Source: CAZNPL01 sp964574815 (lineage in GTDB: Bacteria > Planctomycetota > Phycisphaerae > UBA1845). Taken from it: a stretch of DNA of 63,655 bases. The DNA lies in NCBI GenBank assembly GCA_964574815.1, contig CAZNPL010000041.1:1-63655 (forward strand), read 5' to 3'. Positions 35,356 to 43,867 of the stretch are shown piece after piece. Position 1 is the first letter of the stretch. Every line of letters begins with the position of its first letter. The translations under genes were made by a program, and so were the position numbers. The notes beneath the pieces were generated by a model. It worked only from the letters and a program-made list of their open reading frames with translations, had not been told where the DNA came from and did not search any database.

Positions 35356-36852
35356 TTAGTCGAACAGCTCCAACTGTCTTAGATTGACGACGCGGCTTTC
35401 AAATTCGCCGCCGGCAGTTTCCGTCACCAGCACGTCGCCGTCGCGAAGACTTTGCGGGTCCCGCACGACGGCCTTGTCCTTCTTCGTCTTGGTGATGCTG
35501 AACCCCCGCCGAAGCGTCGTCTTGTGGCTGGTGGCCTCCAGACGCCGCGCGAGGTGATCCACGTCATGCTTCAGGCCCAATACTCTGTGCTTTGGATCCA
35601 CAGCCGCGAAACGCTCGCACGCCGCGGCGAGCCGCCGTTCGCGACGCAGTGCGGCGCGCACGGCAGCCCACTGAAGACGCTGACCCGCTTCCGTTACCCG
35701 GCGTAGCAGCCTCGCCGCCAAGGCGGATGGGCGTATGCGCTGCAGCGCCACCTCGCTGGCATTGAGCTGCCGGTGCCAGCGATGCAGGCGATCCGCGATA
35801 CCGCTCCGAAGGCGGGTGGCCAGCTCGTCGAGGACCTGCTCCCGGCTCCGGACGGCGAACAGCGGCTCGTGAAACGGTCGGCGGCGAGTCAATGCATCGA
35901 GGGCGGCGCGGCGCAGGGCTACGGTGTGACCCAGAACCCGCGTGAGACGATTCGCGTATTCGCGGAGGTCGTCCAGTAGTTCGTCCCGAACCGGTACAAC
36001 GATCTCGGCCGCCGCCGTCGGCGTGGGCGCTCGAAGGTCGGCAACCAGATCGCTGATCGACACGTCCACCTCGTGCCCCACGGCACTGATGACCGGAATC
36101 TCGCTCTTGAAGATGGCCCGCGCCACAACCTCCTCGTTGAACGCCCAGAGGTCTTCCAGCGAGCCGCCGCCGCGGCCGACGATCATCACGTCGATCCCAC
36201 CCAGGGCTTTGTGCTTCGCGTTCAACATCGTAATCGCCGCGGCGATTTCGCCGGCGGCTGTCGGCCCCTGCACTGTCACGGGGTAAAGAAACACGTGCAC
36301 GCAGGGAAAGCGCCGTTGCAGGGTCTGAAGGATGTCGCGCACGGCCGCACCCGTCGGGCTCGTGACGACGGCGATGCGCTCGGGAAACGGAGGAAGCGGT
36401 TTCTTGCGCCGCGCGTCGAAGAGGCCTTCCTTCTCGAGCTTCTCACGGAGCTGTCGGAAGGCCAATTCCAACGCCCCGACGCCACGCGGCTCGAGCCGCC
36501 GCGCGTAAAACTGGTATCGCCCGCTGCGCTCGAACACGTCCACCTGACCGGTGGCCAGCACCTGCGAACCGTCGGTCGGTTCGAACTTCAGACTGGTCGC
36601 GGCGGACCGCCACATGACGCAGCCGAGCTCACAGTGCTCGTCCTTGAGCACGAAGTAGAGGTGGCCGCTCGAGTGGCGTTTGAAGTTGCTGATCTCGCCC
36701 ACGACGTGCACGCTGGCCGGCAGGTGCTGTTCGAGGGCCCGCTTCACCATGCGCGTGAGCTGCGTGACGGTGAGCGGCACGTTGGGGTCGGCCGCCCGCT
36801 GCTCTTCGGGATCGACCTTGACCAGCTTTGGATCGAACGGTTTTCGCGACAT
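35356..36852 (-). CDS. xseA: Exodeoxyribonuclease VII large subunit
   Basis: The 498-residue XseA begins with an OB-fold (LTVTQLTRMVKRALEQHLPA, then VGEISNFKRHSSGHLYFVLK). A catalytic domain follows with PERIAVVTSPTGAAVRDIL, DVMIVGRGGGSLEDLWAFNE and PVISAVGHEVDVSISDLVAD. A long coiled-coil and a basic C-terminus (LRRGFSITKTKK) complete it. These are the expected family blocks. ATG at 36852 (MSRKPFDP) fits the family N-terminus; a longer in-frame start at 37146 would run through intergenic sequence and is rejected. It is followed by xseB. Confidence 0.95.
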   Translation of the reverse strand: MSRKPFDPKLVKVDPEEQRAADPNVPLTVTQLTRMVKRALEQHLPASVHVVGEISNFKRHSSGHLYFVLKDEHCELGCVMWRSAATSLKFEPTDGSQVLATGQVDVFERSGRYQFYARRLEPRGVGALELAFRQLREKLEKEGLFDARRKKPLPPFPERIAVVTSPTGAAVRDILQTLQRRFPCVHVFLYPVTVQGPTAAGEIAAAITMLNAKHKALGGIDVMIVGRGGGSLEDLWAFNEEVVARAIFKSEIPVISAVGHEVDVSISDLVADLRAPTPTAAAEIVVPVRDELLDDLREYANRLTRVLGHTVALRRAALDALTRRRPFHEPLFAVRSREQVLDELATRLRSGIADRLHRWHRQLNASEVALQRIRPSALAARLLRRVTEAGQRLQWAAVRAALRRERRLAAACERFAAVDPKHRVLGLKHDVDHLARRLEATSHKTTLRRGFSITKTKKDKAVVRDPQSLRDGDVLVTETAGGEFESRVVNLRQLELFD

Positions 36853-37066
36853 CAGCCTGAACGCATTGAATCGCGCTTTCAGGCGGGGTGCAACCTCGAC
36901 ATCCGTTTCGTGTCGCGTGCATGAAAGTTCAGTCGGCTGCCAGCTACGTGTTTGGCGAGCTTGCCCGTGCATTCCCTCCCTTCGCCGCCGGGGCCGGTGT
37001 TGATCCGCCGAGCCGGCCCCGACATAATGGCCTCGCGCGGTTAACCGAATCGACGAGAACCTTACG

Positions 37067-37186
37067 ATGAATCTGCTCGCGAACGGCCTCCCCGGCACAA
37101 CTCTGTTCTGGCTGTTCTTCCCCATCATCGTGATGTTCCTGTTCACCCTGATTCACTGCCTCAGACACTGGAACCGTCCCCAATGA
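37067..37186 (+). CDS. 39-aa membrane protein, probable symporter small subunit
   Basis: This short frame reads MNLLANGLPGTTLFWLFFPI then IIVMFLFTLIHCL and a polar end, so it is one transmembrane helix plus a short tail. Its stop overlaps the start of the sodium:solute symporter gene by 4 nt (ATGA), so the two are translationally coupled. Small single-helix partners encoded just before SSS symporters are known in other bacteria and archaea; assignment here is from position and hydropathy. Confidence 0.7.
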   Translation: MNLLANGLPGTTLFWLFFPIIVMFLFTLIHCLRHWNRPQ

Positions 37187-38694
37187 CCCTGGTGATCGTG
37201 TTCGGCTTGTACCTTGTCGTGCTGGCCACGATCGGCCTGTACTGCTCCCGTTTCAACAAGGACCTCGGCGATTTCGTGCTCGCCGGTCGCCGGCTGGGAC
37301 CGTGGGTGGCCGCCTTCAGCGCCCAGGCCAGCGACTTCAGCGCGTGGCTGCTGGTCGCCCTTCCGGCCGCGGCGTACGCAAACGGCTTGAGCATGGTCTG
37401 GACCTGCATCGGATGCAGCTTGGGCGTCATATTCGATTGGGTCGTGCTCGCCCCCCGCATGCAGAGGATGGCCGCACAGTATGACGCCCTGACCATTCCC
37501 GACCTGCTCGAGTCCCGCTTCGGCGACACCACTCGCCTGATCCGCATCTTCTCGGTCATTACCATTCTGATGTTTTATGCCGTGTACATCTCCGCCCAGT
37601 TTGACGCCGCCGGCGACGTCTTCAGCACCGCTTTCGCCGGTCGCGTTCCGTGGGCGGAGACCGAAACCTGGACGTATCATCGACAGGGACTGATCATCGG
37701 GATGGTCGTGATTCTAGGATACACCGCCGTCGGCGGCTTCCTCGCCGTCTGCTGGACGGATTTCATTCAAGCAATCCTCATGGTCTCGGCACTCGTGGGT
37801 TTGCCGACCATCGCCATCATCAAGCTCGGCGGATTCGACGGCCTCTGGGAAGCCGTCGTCACCCGTGCGGGCACCGACGCGATGCTGGCCGTGGACCAGG
37901 GGCAGGTCGGCCCGTCCCTGTTCTTCGGTGTAGTGGTGGCCGGTCTGGCGTGGGGCGTCGGTTACCCCGGCCAGCCCCACATCGTTTCGCGTTTCATGGC
38001 CATCGCGGAGCCGAGAACCATCGCCAAGAGCACTTTGATCGCGACCGTCTGGTCGCTGTTCGCATTGTACGGCTCGATGTTTGTCGGACTCGTCGCTCGA
38101 GCCATGATCGAGCAGGATCTGACCGGTCCGGATGCGGACAGGGCCATGCCGATTTTGGCGCTGCAGCTCTTGCCGGACGTGATGGCGGCGCTGGTGCTGT
38201 CCGCGGCGGTGGCCGCCATGATGAGTACGGTGGACTCCCAGATCATCGTTGCGGTCGCGGCCGTCGTGCGGGACGTTTACGAAAAGCTCCTCGGCGGGCA
38301 CCCGAGCGATCGGACGGCCGTCTGGTTGTCGCGTACGGTGGTGATTGTGCTCGGTGTCACCGGCGTATCTTTGGCTTGGCAACGCCTCAACGTGTTCGAA
38401 GGTGTGTTGGACGCCTGGGGTGGGCTGGCCGCCGGCCTGGGTCCGGCCATCGTTCTGGCTTGCGTTTGGCAGGGCACGTCGCGCGCGGGCGTCATCGTGG
38501 GCATGACGGCCGGCGTGCTCCTGACTCAGTTCTGGACGCCGGTGATGAGGCTCTTTGAGCAGGCCGGAGGCGCCTGGGGGGAGATGGTCCCGCACCTGAA
38601 CAGCATCAAGTTGGTCGTCTGTGTGGCCGTCAACCTCGTCCTGGTCATCGCGATTTCCCTTGTCCTGCGGTGGCGGGCGGCGCACCGGCGTTGA
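37183..38694 (+). CDS. Sodium:solute symporter (SSS family)
   Basis: This 503-residue protein with ~13 transmembrane segments belongs to the SSS/PutP family: GDFVLAGRRLGPWVAAFSAQ then ASDFSAWLLVALPAAAYANG near the start, and GYTAVGGFLAVCWTDFIQAI in the middle. It moves a solute (proline, pantothenate, sugar or similar) using the sodium gradient; PutP-like features are the closest, but the substrate is not certain. It is coupled to the 39-aa membrane protein upstream by an ATGA overlap. Confidence 0.92.
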   Translation: MTLVIVFGLYLVVLATIGLYCSRFNKDLGDFVLAGRRLGPWVAAFSAQASDFSAWLLVALPAAAYANGLSMVWTCIGCSLGVIFDWVVLAPRMQRMAAQYDALTIPDLLESRFGDTTRLIRIFSVITILMFYAVYISAQFDAAGDVFSTAFAGRVPWAETETWTYHRQGLIIGMVVILGYTAVGGFLAVCWTDFIQAILMVSALVGLPTIAIIKLGGFDGLWEAVVTRAGTDAMLAVDQGQVGPSLFFGVVVAGLAWGVGYPGQPHIVSRFMAIAEPRTIAKSTLIATVWSLFALYGSMFVGLVARAMIEQDLTGPDADRAMPILALQLLPDVMAALVLSAAVAAMMSTVDSQIIVAVAAVVRDVYEKLLGGHPSDRTAVWLSRTVVIVLGVTGVSLAWQRLNVFEGVLDAWGGLAAGLGPAIVLACVWQGTSRAGVIVGMTAGVLLTQFWTPVMRLFEQAGGAWGEMVPHLNSIKLVVCVAVNLVLVIAISLVLRWRAAHRR

Positions 38695-38833
38695 CGCTGC
38701 TGTAGCGTGTGGCCGGAGCCTCCCCGAGCGGGGTACAACGCTCATCGGCCGCCGTTGATTCGAGGTCGCCTGGCAGCTACCATCCCGTAGCAAGACGGTG
38801 CGGACCGCAAAACGGCGACCGAAGGGTCTTGCA

Positions 38834-39127
38834 ATGTTGCTGCCGTTATCGCAAACGGAGTTTTCTGCCGGCGCGATTGTCTTCTGGATCGCGGTTCTGA
38901 TCGCGGCGACCGTCGTACTGGCGTTGGGTGTGTACGGCATCAAGCGCTGGATGAAAAACGGCGACTCGCGTACCGGATCGGTCTGGACCCTTCAGGAGTT
39001 GACCGAGCTTCGCGACGCCGGCGAACTGACGATCCAGCAATACGAGCAGCTCAAGGCCAACCTGATCGAGGAAATCAAGGGCACCGAGACGGACCGTGAG
39101 TCCGGCGGCCGTTCCGGCCGATTGTAG
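38834..39127 (+). CDS. Small membrane protein with SHOCT-like tail
   Basis: The 97-residue protein has one membrane helix (AIVFWIAVLIAATVVLAL). Its cytoplasmic tail matches the SHOCT short C-terminal pattern (LQELTELRDAGELTIQQYEQ, then LKANLIEEIK). ATG at 38834 has AAGGG 8 nt upstream. SHOCT modules occur in oligomerising membrane and lipoprotein contexts; no partner is named. It lies between the symporter and clpX genes. Confidence 0.75.
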   Translation: MLLPLSQTEFSAGAIVFWIAVLIAATVVLALGVYGIKRWMKNGDSRTGSVWTLQELTELRDAGELTIQQYEQLKANLIEEIKGTETDRESGGRSGRL

Positions 39128-39289
39128 CACCGGTCGCAACGGATTCGCGTCGCCCGGATTGAGGTACAATAGGCCGCCGGATGCGGCGATGCGTTGAAGG
39201 GAACAGACCGCGCTTGACGATATTCAGCACGGTTGACGGCGCGGGCTACGACGCCACAATGGGCGGCCCGCCGGCGGAGGTTTCGCCAT

Positions 39290-40576
39290 ATGGCAACGAA
39301 ACGAACGGGCGGCGGAGGCGGGGGTCCGCATAGACGAAGCACATCGTGCAGCTTCTGTGGGAAAAGCCAGCGCGAAACCGGCCCCATGGTCGAGGGGCCC
39401 AAGGACGTTTACATCTGCAAGTCCTGCGTGGAGTTGTGCCACAACATCATCCGGCAGGAGATGCGGAAGGCCTCGTCCGCGCGCAGTCTCGTGGGTGGTA
39501 CGCCCACGCCGCGACAGGTCAAGGAGTATCTCGACGAGTACGTCATCGGTCAGGAGGACGCGAAGCGCACGCTGTCGGTCGCGGTGCACAACCATTACAA
39601 GCGTCTTGCCCACCGCGACCGAGGCGGTGACGACGTCGAACTCGATAAATCCAACGTGCTGATGGTCGGACCCACCGGCTGCGGCAAGACGCTGATCGCG
39701 CGTACGCTGTCCCGGATTCTGAACGTGCCGTTTGCGATCGCCGATGCCACCACGTTGACCGAGGCCGGGTACGTCGGCGAAGACGTCGAGAACGTCCTGC
39801 TGAGATTGCTCCAGAACGCCGAGTACGATCTGGAGCTGGCCCAGAGGGGCATCATCTACATCGACGAGATTGACAAGATCGGGAGGACGACGCAGAACGT
39901 CAGCATCACCCGCGACGTGTCGGGCGAGGGCGTGCAACAGGCGCTGCTCAAGATGCTCGAGGGGACGTATTCGAACGTACCCCCACAGGGCGGGCGCAAG
40001 CACCCGGAACAGCAATACATCCAGATCGACACCACCAACATTCTGTTCATTTGCGGCGGCACCTTCACCGGGATTGTGGACATCATCAAACGCCGCGTGG
40101 GCAGGAGCGCCATCGGGTTTGCCAACGAGGTGCAGGAGCGACCGAAGACCGAGGAGGACAGCGAACTCCTCGCCCAGATCACGCCCGACGATCTTATCGG
40201 CTACGGCATGATCCCGGAGCTGGTCGGGCGCATGCCGGTGATCACGGCGCTGACACCTCTCGACGTGGAAGCGATGGTCAATATTCTGACCGAGCCCAAG
40301 AACGCACTCATTCGGCAATACCAGAAGTTCTTCGAGTTCGAAGGGTGCCAGCTCGAATTCAGCCGTGGAGCACTCCGCCGCATCGCCGAGAAGGCCATGG
40401 AACGCGACACCGGCGCCCGGGCGCTGCGCGCGGTCATGGAGGAATTCATGATCGGAATCATGTTCGAGCTGCCCGAACACGCCAAGTCCGGTAAATGGCT
40501 CGTCGACGAGGCTGTCGTCGAACGGGAACAGGGCCTGTTTGACGGCAAACCCAAGCGCCGTCGTGAATCGGCCTGA
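39290..40576 (+). CDS. clpX: ClpX, ATP-dependent unfoldase of ClpXP
   Basis: The 428-residue ClpX has an N-terminal zinc-binding domain (CSFCGKSQ ... CKSCVELC), Walker A GPTGCGKT, pore loop GYVGEDVE, Walker B GIIYIDEIDKI, and GEGVQQALLKMLEGT. The IGF loop that docks ClpP is visible as IGFANEV. All key motifs are intact. The ATG at 39290 has GGAGG 9 nt upstream; the longer frame to 39233 lacks a ribosome site. No clpP or tig gene lies beside it, unlike in many bacteria. Confidence 0.97.
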   Translation: MATKRTGGGGGGPHRRSTSCSFCGKSQRETGPMVEGPKDVYICKSCVELCHNIIRQEMRKASSARSLVGGTPTPRQVKEYLDEYVIGQEDAKRTLSVAVHNHYKRLAHRDRGGDDVELDKSNVLMVGPTGCGKTLIARTLSRILNVPFAIADATTLTEAGYVGEDVENVLLRLLQNAEYDLELAQRGIIYIDEIDKIGRTTQNVSITRDVSGEGVQQALLKMLEGTYSNVPPQGGRKHPEQQYIQIDTTNILFICGGTFTGIVDIIKRRVGRSAIGFANEVQERPKTEEDSELLAQITPDDLIGYGMIPELVGRMPVITALTPLDVEAMVNILTEPKNALIRQYQKFFEFEGCQLEFSRGALRRIAEKAMERDTGARALRAVMEEFMIGIMFELPEHAKSGKWLVDEAVVEREQGLFDGKPKRRRESA

Positions 40577-40927
40577 CGCATCACCGAGCAGAACACGCCA
40601 ACAGTCACGATCCGTTGAAAGGCACGCGTTCAACCGGACTGGCGTGCGTGCGCAGAGCCAACATCAGCAGCCGAGCTCGCCCTTGCCTTTTCCCGGTCCG
40701 GTAACCGCATATCCTTGAACGAAAATGAGTCTACGCAACTGCCGTTTCGCCTGAATGAACCGGTGGCTCAAACCGATACGATTACCGAGTAACTGACTCC
40801 GTCGTGCACGAGAAGCTGACCAACCGTGCCGTCGGCGCGGCCGGAGGGCATCGCTGCACGCCATGCCGATCCCGACCGACCGAAGACAACGAACAGTATG
40901 ACCTCTCAGTGAATTGCGGAGACGGCC
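40577..40927. other. Intergenic, no gene seen
   Basis: About 350 bp downstream of clpX. No terminator with a T-run, no RNA gene and no convincing short frame was seen. Confidence 0.5.
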
Positions 40928-41122
40928 TTGGTAACACTGCTCTGCCCTAACCTTAAGTGCCGTGCCGTGCTGTCCGTTCCCGCCAAGGTCCGCGGCAAAA
41001 AGCTTCGCTGCGGCCGCTGTGGAACCTGTTTCTTCGTGCCGCCGACACGCCCAACCGCGCCCGTGCAACCGATCAAGCCTGCCGAACCTCATTCGGCCGA
41101 CGGACCCGGGCAGGAGACCTGA
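40928..41122 (+). CDS. Small zinc-ribbon protein
   Basis: The 64-residue frame from TTG at 40928 contains LCPNLKCRAVLSVPAKVRGK then KLRCGRCGTCFFVP, a CPxxxC...CxxC zinc ribbon of the MJ0042-like type. A short Pro-rich tail follows. GGAG sits 6 nt upstream, which supports the unusual start. The ribbon sits in planctomycete proteins of many kinds, so the role is unknown. It is convergent with the MarR gene. Confidence 0.65.
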   Translation: MVTLLCPNLKCRAVLSVPAKVRGKKLRCGRCGTCFFVPPTRPTAPVQPIKPAEPHSADGPGQET

Positions 41123-41165
41123 TGCACGTCGCGTCCTGCACTCGTCCGCACAGACCGGATAATTC

Positions 41166-41636
41166 CTAAGACTCATCCATTCGGGCGGTGATGCCCTCCC
41201 GCATCCGGCGGAGAATGTGCATGAATTGCCGCCGCTCCTCCGGCGACAAATCGTTCAAAATGCCTGTAACAAACGCCATCCGGGCCTCCCGATAGGCGTC
41301 GTGAGCTTTGCGGCCCTTGAGCGTGATCGAGACATCGATTTTCCGCCGATCGTCAGGATTGATGGCGCACTGCACAAACGCGTCTTTGCCTTTGTGCTCG
41401 AGTGAACGGATAATGCGGGACATCTGAGCCGGGAGCACGCCGATCTGCTTCTGAATGTCCCCCACAGACATCGAACCGTGTTGAATCAGCGCGTCCAGCG
41501 TGAGAAATTCAGCTTCAGTGAGCTCCTCGGATTGAGCCCCGCGCGCCCGCGCCCGCGCGGTTGAGGCGATTTTGATCAGCTCGAAGACTTCGGCCACCAT
41601 GCCCGCAAGTTCGGTTCGCGCCTGAGGTGTCGGCAT
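41166..41636 (-). CDS. MarR family transcriptional regulator
   Basis: The 156-residue winged-helix protein has the MarR pattern: TEAEFLTLDALIQHGSMSVG, GVLPAQMSRIIRSLEHKG in the recognition region, and CAINPDDRRKIDVSITLKG forming the wing (DxRxxxxxLT type). A dimerisation helix follows. ATG at 41636 is preceded by AAAGGAG; a TTG at 41657 is rejected. It lies 176 nt downstream of the membrane cytochrome gene on the same strand and might regulate it, or be read through from it. No operator was identified. Confidence 0.9.
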   Translation of the reverse strand: MPTPQARTELAGMVAEVFELIKIASTARARARGAQSEELTEAEFLTLDALIQHGSMSVGDIQKQIGVLPAQMSRIIRSLEHKGKDAFVQCAINPDDRRKIDVSITLKGRKAHDAYREARMAFVTGILNDLSPEERRQFMHILRRMREGITARMDES

Positions 41637-41812
41637 GAGTCGGCTCCTTTGTTGCACGACAGGGGCGCGGCCGGCTTACCGGTGAAGCCCGCCTGCGGAA
41701 CCTATCGGAAAAAATCCCGGCGCGCTAATAAATCGCCAAGCGAGATAATTGTCAAGGTTCATGAAACCGGCCTGAAAACACGCTGGCCGGCGAGCGGCGA
41801 TCGCCGGATTCG

Positions 41813-42697
41813 TCAGGCGGCACTGCCGGACCGGCGCGGCAGCCAGATCGACACGAAAACGGCAATCAACTGGATACCGAAGAGAACCCCGTATACGGCG
41901 CCCGCCGCGGCGATCACGTAGATGAACGCCTCACTCTGCCGGGCCAACCACCAGGACGAGAAATCGAACACCAGAACGGCCATCGGAAGCGGCGCTACGA
42001 TATTCCGAACCCCGGCGGGCAACGCCGAAACCAGAAACAGCCCCGAAACGATCAGCGTAAACAACGGAATCGTGAGCATGTGGATGTGGGTGACCAGGAA
42101 GAGGTGCGGCAAAGGCTGCGGCCCCAAAACCTGCATCTCCCGCTCGCCTGCACTCGCCGCCGGGGACGTGAGATTCGCCGTCCCCGGCCGGGCCACGTCC
42201 CAGACCATCTGATAATCAACCGTGAACAGATCGGGGCCGAACGGTACCTCCGCCATCTCCCCCCCGTCTGCATTGTGGCAATCCAGACACTGAGCCATGA
42301 TCACGTCGGCGGGGGCCGGATCACCCGGTTCTGCAAGCCCCTCCTGTTGGAATTCCCCCTCGCTCGCCCCACGTTGGAGCCAAGTCTCCAGTGTCCTGAT
42401 CGCCTCCGGGCCGCCCTGGGTCGCGTGCTTGCGCATCTTGCCGCCGGGCTCGATCATCTCGAGCATGCGGGACTTGGCCACCGCCGGACGCTCGGACTGC
42501 TTGGCCGCCACCTCGATTCCGTGGAAGTTGGCGCGCAGGTCGTTGAGGGTGAGACCCTCCTCCCCGTCGGCCATATTGTGGCGGTGAAAGAGGTTGCCCA
42601 GCGCCGACAGATACCCGAACCCGATGAGGGCGAGAAACAGCGTGAGCAGAATCCTGCCGGACAAAGGCAGGGAGCAGAGGGTGAACGATCTGTCCAT
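41813..42697 (-). CDS. Membrane protein with c-type heme motif
   Basis: The 294-residue protein has an N-terminal helix (ILLTLFLALIGFGYLSAL), a periplasmic region with one CxxCH heme motif (MAQCLDCHNADG), and three or four C-terminal helices starting HLFLVTHIHMLTIPLFTLIV. His residues near the helix ends could be axial heme ligands, but this is inference. I do not recognise a named family. It is probably a membrane-bound electron-transfer subunit, or a His-rich protein regulated by the neighbouring MarR. Confidence 0.7.
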   Translation of the reverse strand: MDRSFTLCSLPLSGRILLTLFLALIGFGYLSALGNLFHRHNMADGEEGLTLNDLRANFHGIEVAAKQSERPAVAKSRMLEMIEPGGKMRKHATQGGPEAIRTLETWLQRGASEGEFQQEGLAEPGDPAPADVIMAQCLDCHNADGGEMAEVPFGPDLFTVDYQMVWDVARPGTANLTSPAASAGEREMQVLGPQPLPHLFLVTHIHMLTIPLFTLIVSGLFLVSALPAGVRNIVAPLPMAVLVFDFSSWWLARQSEAFIYVIAAAGAVYGVLFGIQLIAVFVSIWLPRRSGSAA

Positions 42698-42775
42698 GTT
42701 TCAAACTTCCTTTCCGGTCGCCGATGTCGTGGAGCATTTTAGGTCGCCCGCGGCCAAAGGGAACCCGCACGATTC

Positions 42776-42803
42776 TTGCTTTCCGCCCGATATGGTGTAA
42801 ACT
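42776..42803 (+). promoter_or_regulatory. Candidate promoter of the leader RNA
   Basis: TTGCTT (42776-42781) and TAAACT (42798-42803) are separated by 16 nt, resembling a sigma-70 -35/-10 pair. Transcription from about 42810 would make a ~185-nt leader ending at the terminator at 42995. Confidence 0.45.
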
Positions 42804-42834
42804 TACCTTAACCTGGATGATGACTGGGCGAGAC

Positions 42835-42930
42835 ATGATGCGAACCCTATTCTACGAATGTCGCAGCAACGCTTTGAACGCGACGGCGCTGCGCGCTGAT
42901 TCCGTCGCACTGAAAGGAGACACGCCTTAG
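42835..42930 (+). CDS. Candidate 31-aa leader peptide
   Basis: ATG at 42835 opens a short frame beginning MMRTLFYECRSNALNATALR and ending GDTP, with stop TAG at 42928-42930. Its end lies inside the 3' arm of a 10-bp closing stem (42928-42937). A ribosome translating it would cover or expose the competing hairpin arms at 42860-42908. The upstream ribosome site is weak. This is a prediction, not an established gene. Confidence 0.35.
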   Translation: MMRTLFYECRSNALNATALRADSVALKGDTP

Positions 42931-42995
42931 GGTTCGCAGGGTAAACAGAGTAGACGTGACCACCCCCGCGACCCGAAAGGATCACGGGGTTTTTT
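42840..42995 (+). ncRNA. Structured leader RNA, possible transcription attenuator
   Basis: GCGAACCCTA (42840-42849) pairs perfectly with TAGGGTTCGC (42928-42937). Inside, GTCGC (42860-42864), GCGACGG (42880-42886) and CCGTCGC (42902-42908) can pair in mutually exclusive ways: 1 with 2, or 2 with 3. GCGAC recurs at 42968-42972 within the 5' arm of the terminator, so segment 3 could also pair there and prevent termination. The GNAT gene starts 78 nt beyond the terminator. No known riboswitch or 6S RNA family matched by eye. Confidence 0.5.
42963..42995 (+). terminator. Intrinsic terminator before the GNAT gene
   Basis: CCCCGCGA (42964-42971) pairs with TCACGGGG (42982-42989, one mismatch), and six T follow (42990-42995). 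It lies upstream of, not after, a coding gene on this strand, consistent with premature termination in a leader. Confidence 0.8.
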
Positions 42996-43073
42996 GATGG
43001 TCTCGCGGAGTGAAGGGGACCGGATGTCGTTTCTCGGGCGTCTCCACGGCGCCGCAGGCTGAGGAGTCTTGTC

Positions 43074-43655
43074 ATGGCCGTAAAGTACTACGAGGGCGAT
43101 CGCGTTTACTTGAGGCCCATCGAGCTGGCCGACGAGGCGCTGTTGCGCCGCTGGCTCAACGATCCGGACACCTGGAGAACGCTCGACCGCTGGCTGCCGC
43201 TGAACGAGAAGCGGGAGCGCGAGTTCATCGAGAAGCTGTACGGTTCCGAAAGCGACTGCGTGCTTGGAATCGTCGTCAAGGAGGGCGACCGGTTGATCGG
43301 CGGCACGGGGCTGCACGGGATGAGCCTGTCCCAGCGAGTGGGTACGTTCGGCATCTTCATCGGCGAACCGGAATTCCGATCGCGCGGCTACGGCAGCGAG
43401 GTCACCCGGCTGATGGTCCGACTGGGATTCGAGGAATTCAACCTGAACCGCATCCAGCTCGAGGTCTTTGCCGACCACGACGGAGCGGTGAAGATGTACG
43501 AGCAAGCCGGTTTCGTATTCGAAGGCCGCAGCCGACAGGCCTACTACCGAAACGGTCGCTACGTCGACGCCTTGCGCTACGCCATCCTGCGCTCGGAATG
43601 GGAACCCGGCTCGCCCGCGACGCATGCCGCCGAAAACACCTCGATATCGAGTTGA
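43074..43655 (+). CDS. GNAT family acetyltransferase (RimJ/RimL-like)
   Basis: The 193-residue protein follows the RimJ/RimL branch of GNAT enzymes: an early VYLRPIELADEALLRRWLND and an acetyl-CoA pocket with PEFRSRGYGSEVTRLMV. It ends FNLNRIQLEVFADHDGAVKM then YEQAGFVFEGRSRQAYYRNG. Members N-acetylate protein termini, polyamines, antibiotics or amino-acid-derived substrates. GAGGAG is 7 nt before the ATG. It follows a candidate attenuator, so its expression may be ribosome-sensitive. Confidence 0.88.
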   Translation: MAVKYYEGDRVYLRPIELADEALLRRWLNDPDTWRTLDRWLPLNEKREREFIEKLYGSESDCVLGIVVKEGDRLIGGTGLHGMSLSQRVGTFGIFIGEPEFRSRGYGSEVTRLMVRLGFEEFNLNRIQLEVFADHDGAVKMYEQAGFVFEGRSRQAYYRNGRYVDALRYAILRSEWEPGSPATHAAENTSISS

Positions 43656-43699
43656 GGATCGAGTACGTACTCGCGGTCAAGAGGACGCAGAGTCGGCAC

Positions 43700-43867
43700 A
43701 GATCGAGACAGACGTTCTACACGACCGTGGCCGGCGTGCTGCTTGGCGTACTACGTGAGCGAACCGGAAGCCTTTGGGGCGGGTGGCTGATTCACTTCAT
43801 CTTCGATTGGTGGGCCGTCAATGTTCCGCCCGTCTGGGGCGGCGCCGCGCTCCCCGACCTTCCGTGA
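43700..43867 (+). pseudogene. CPBP protease remnant (C-terminal fragment)
   Basis: In one plus-strand frame the text reads VLRERTGSLWGGWLIHFIFD then WWAVN, the closing motif of CPBP-type membrane proteases (xGSLWxxWLIHFxxD). No start, no EExxxR motif and no upstream membrane segments remain; the GNAT gene ends at 43655 just before it. It ends with TGA at 43867. It overlaps the 3' end of the kinase-like gene on the other strand. Confidence 0.65.

Noticed and set aside
42810..42995. 6S RNA
   Set aside because: Length and a long closing stem fit, but I could not draw the central bubble of 6S, and the terminator plus alternate stems fit an attenuator better.
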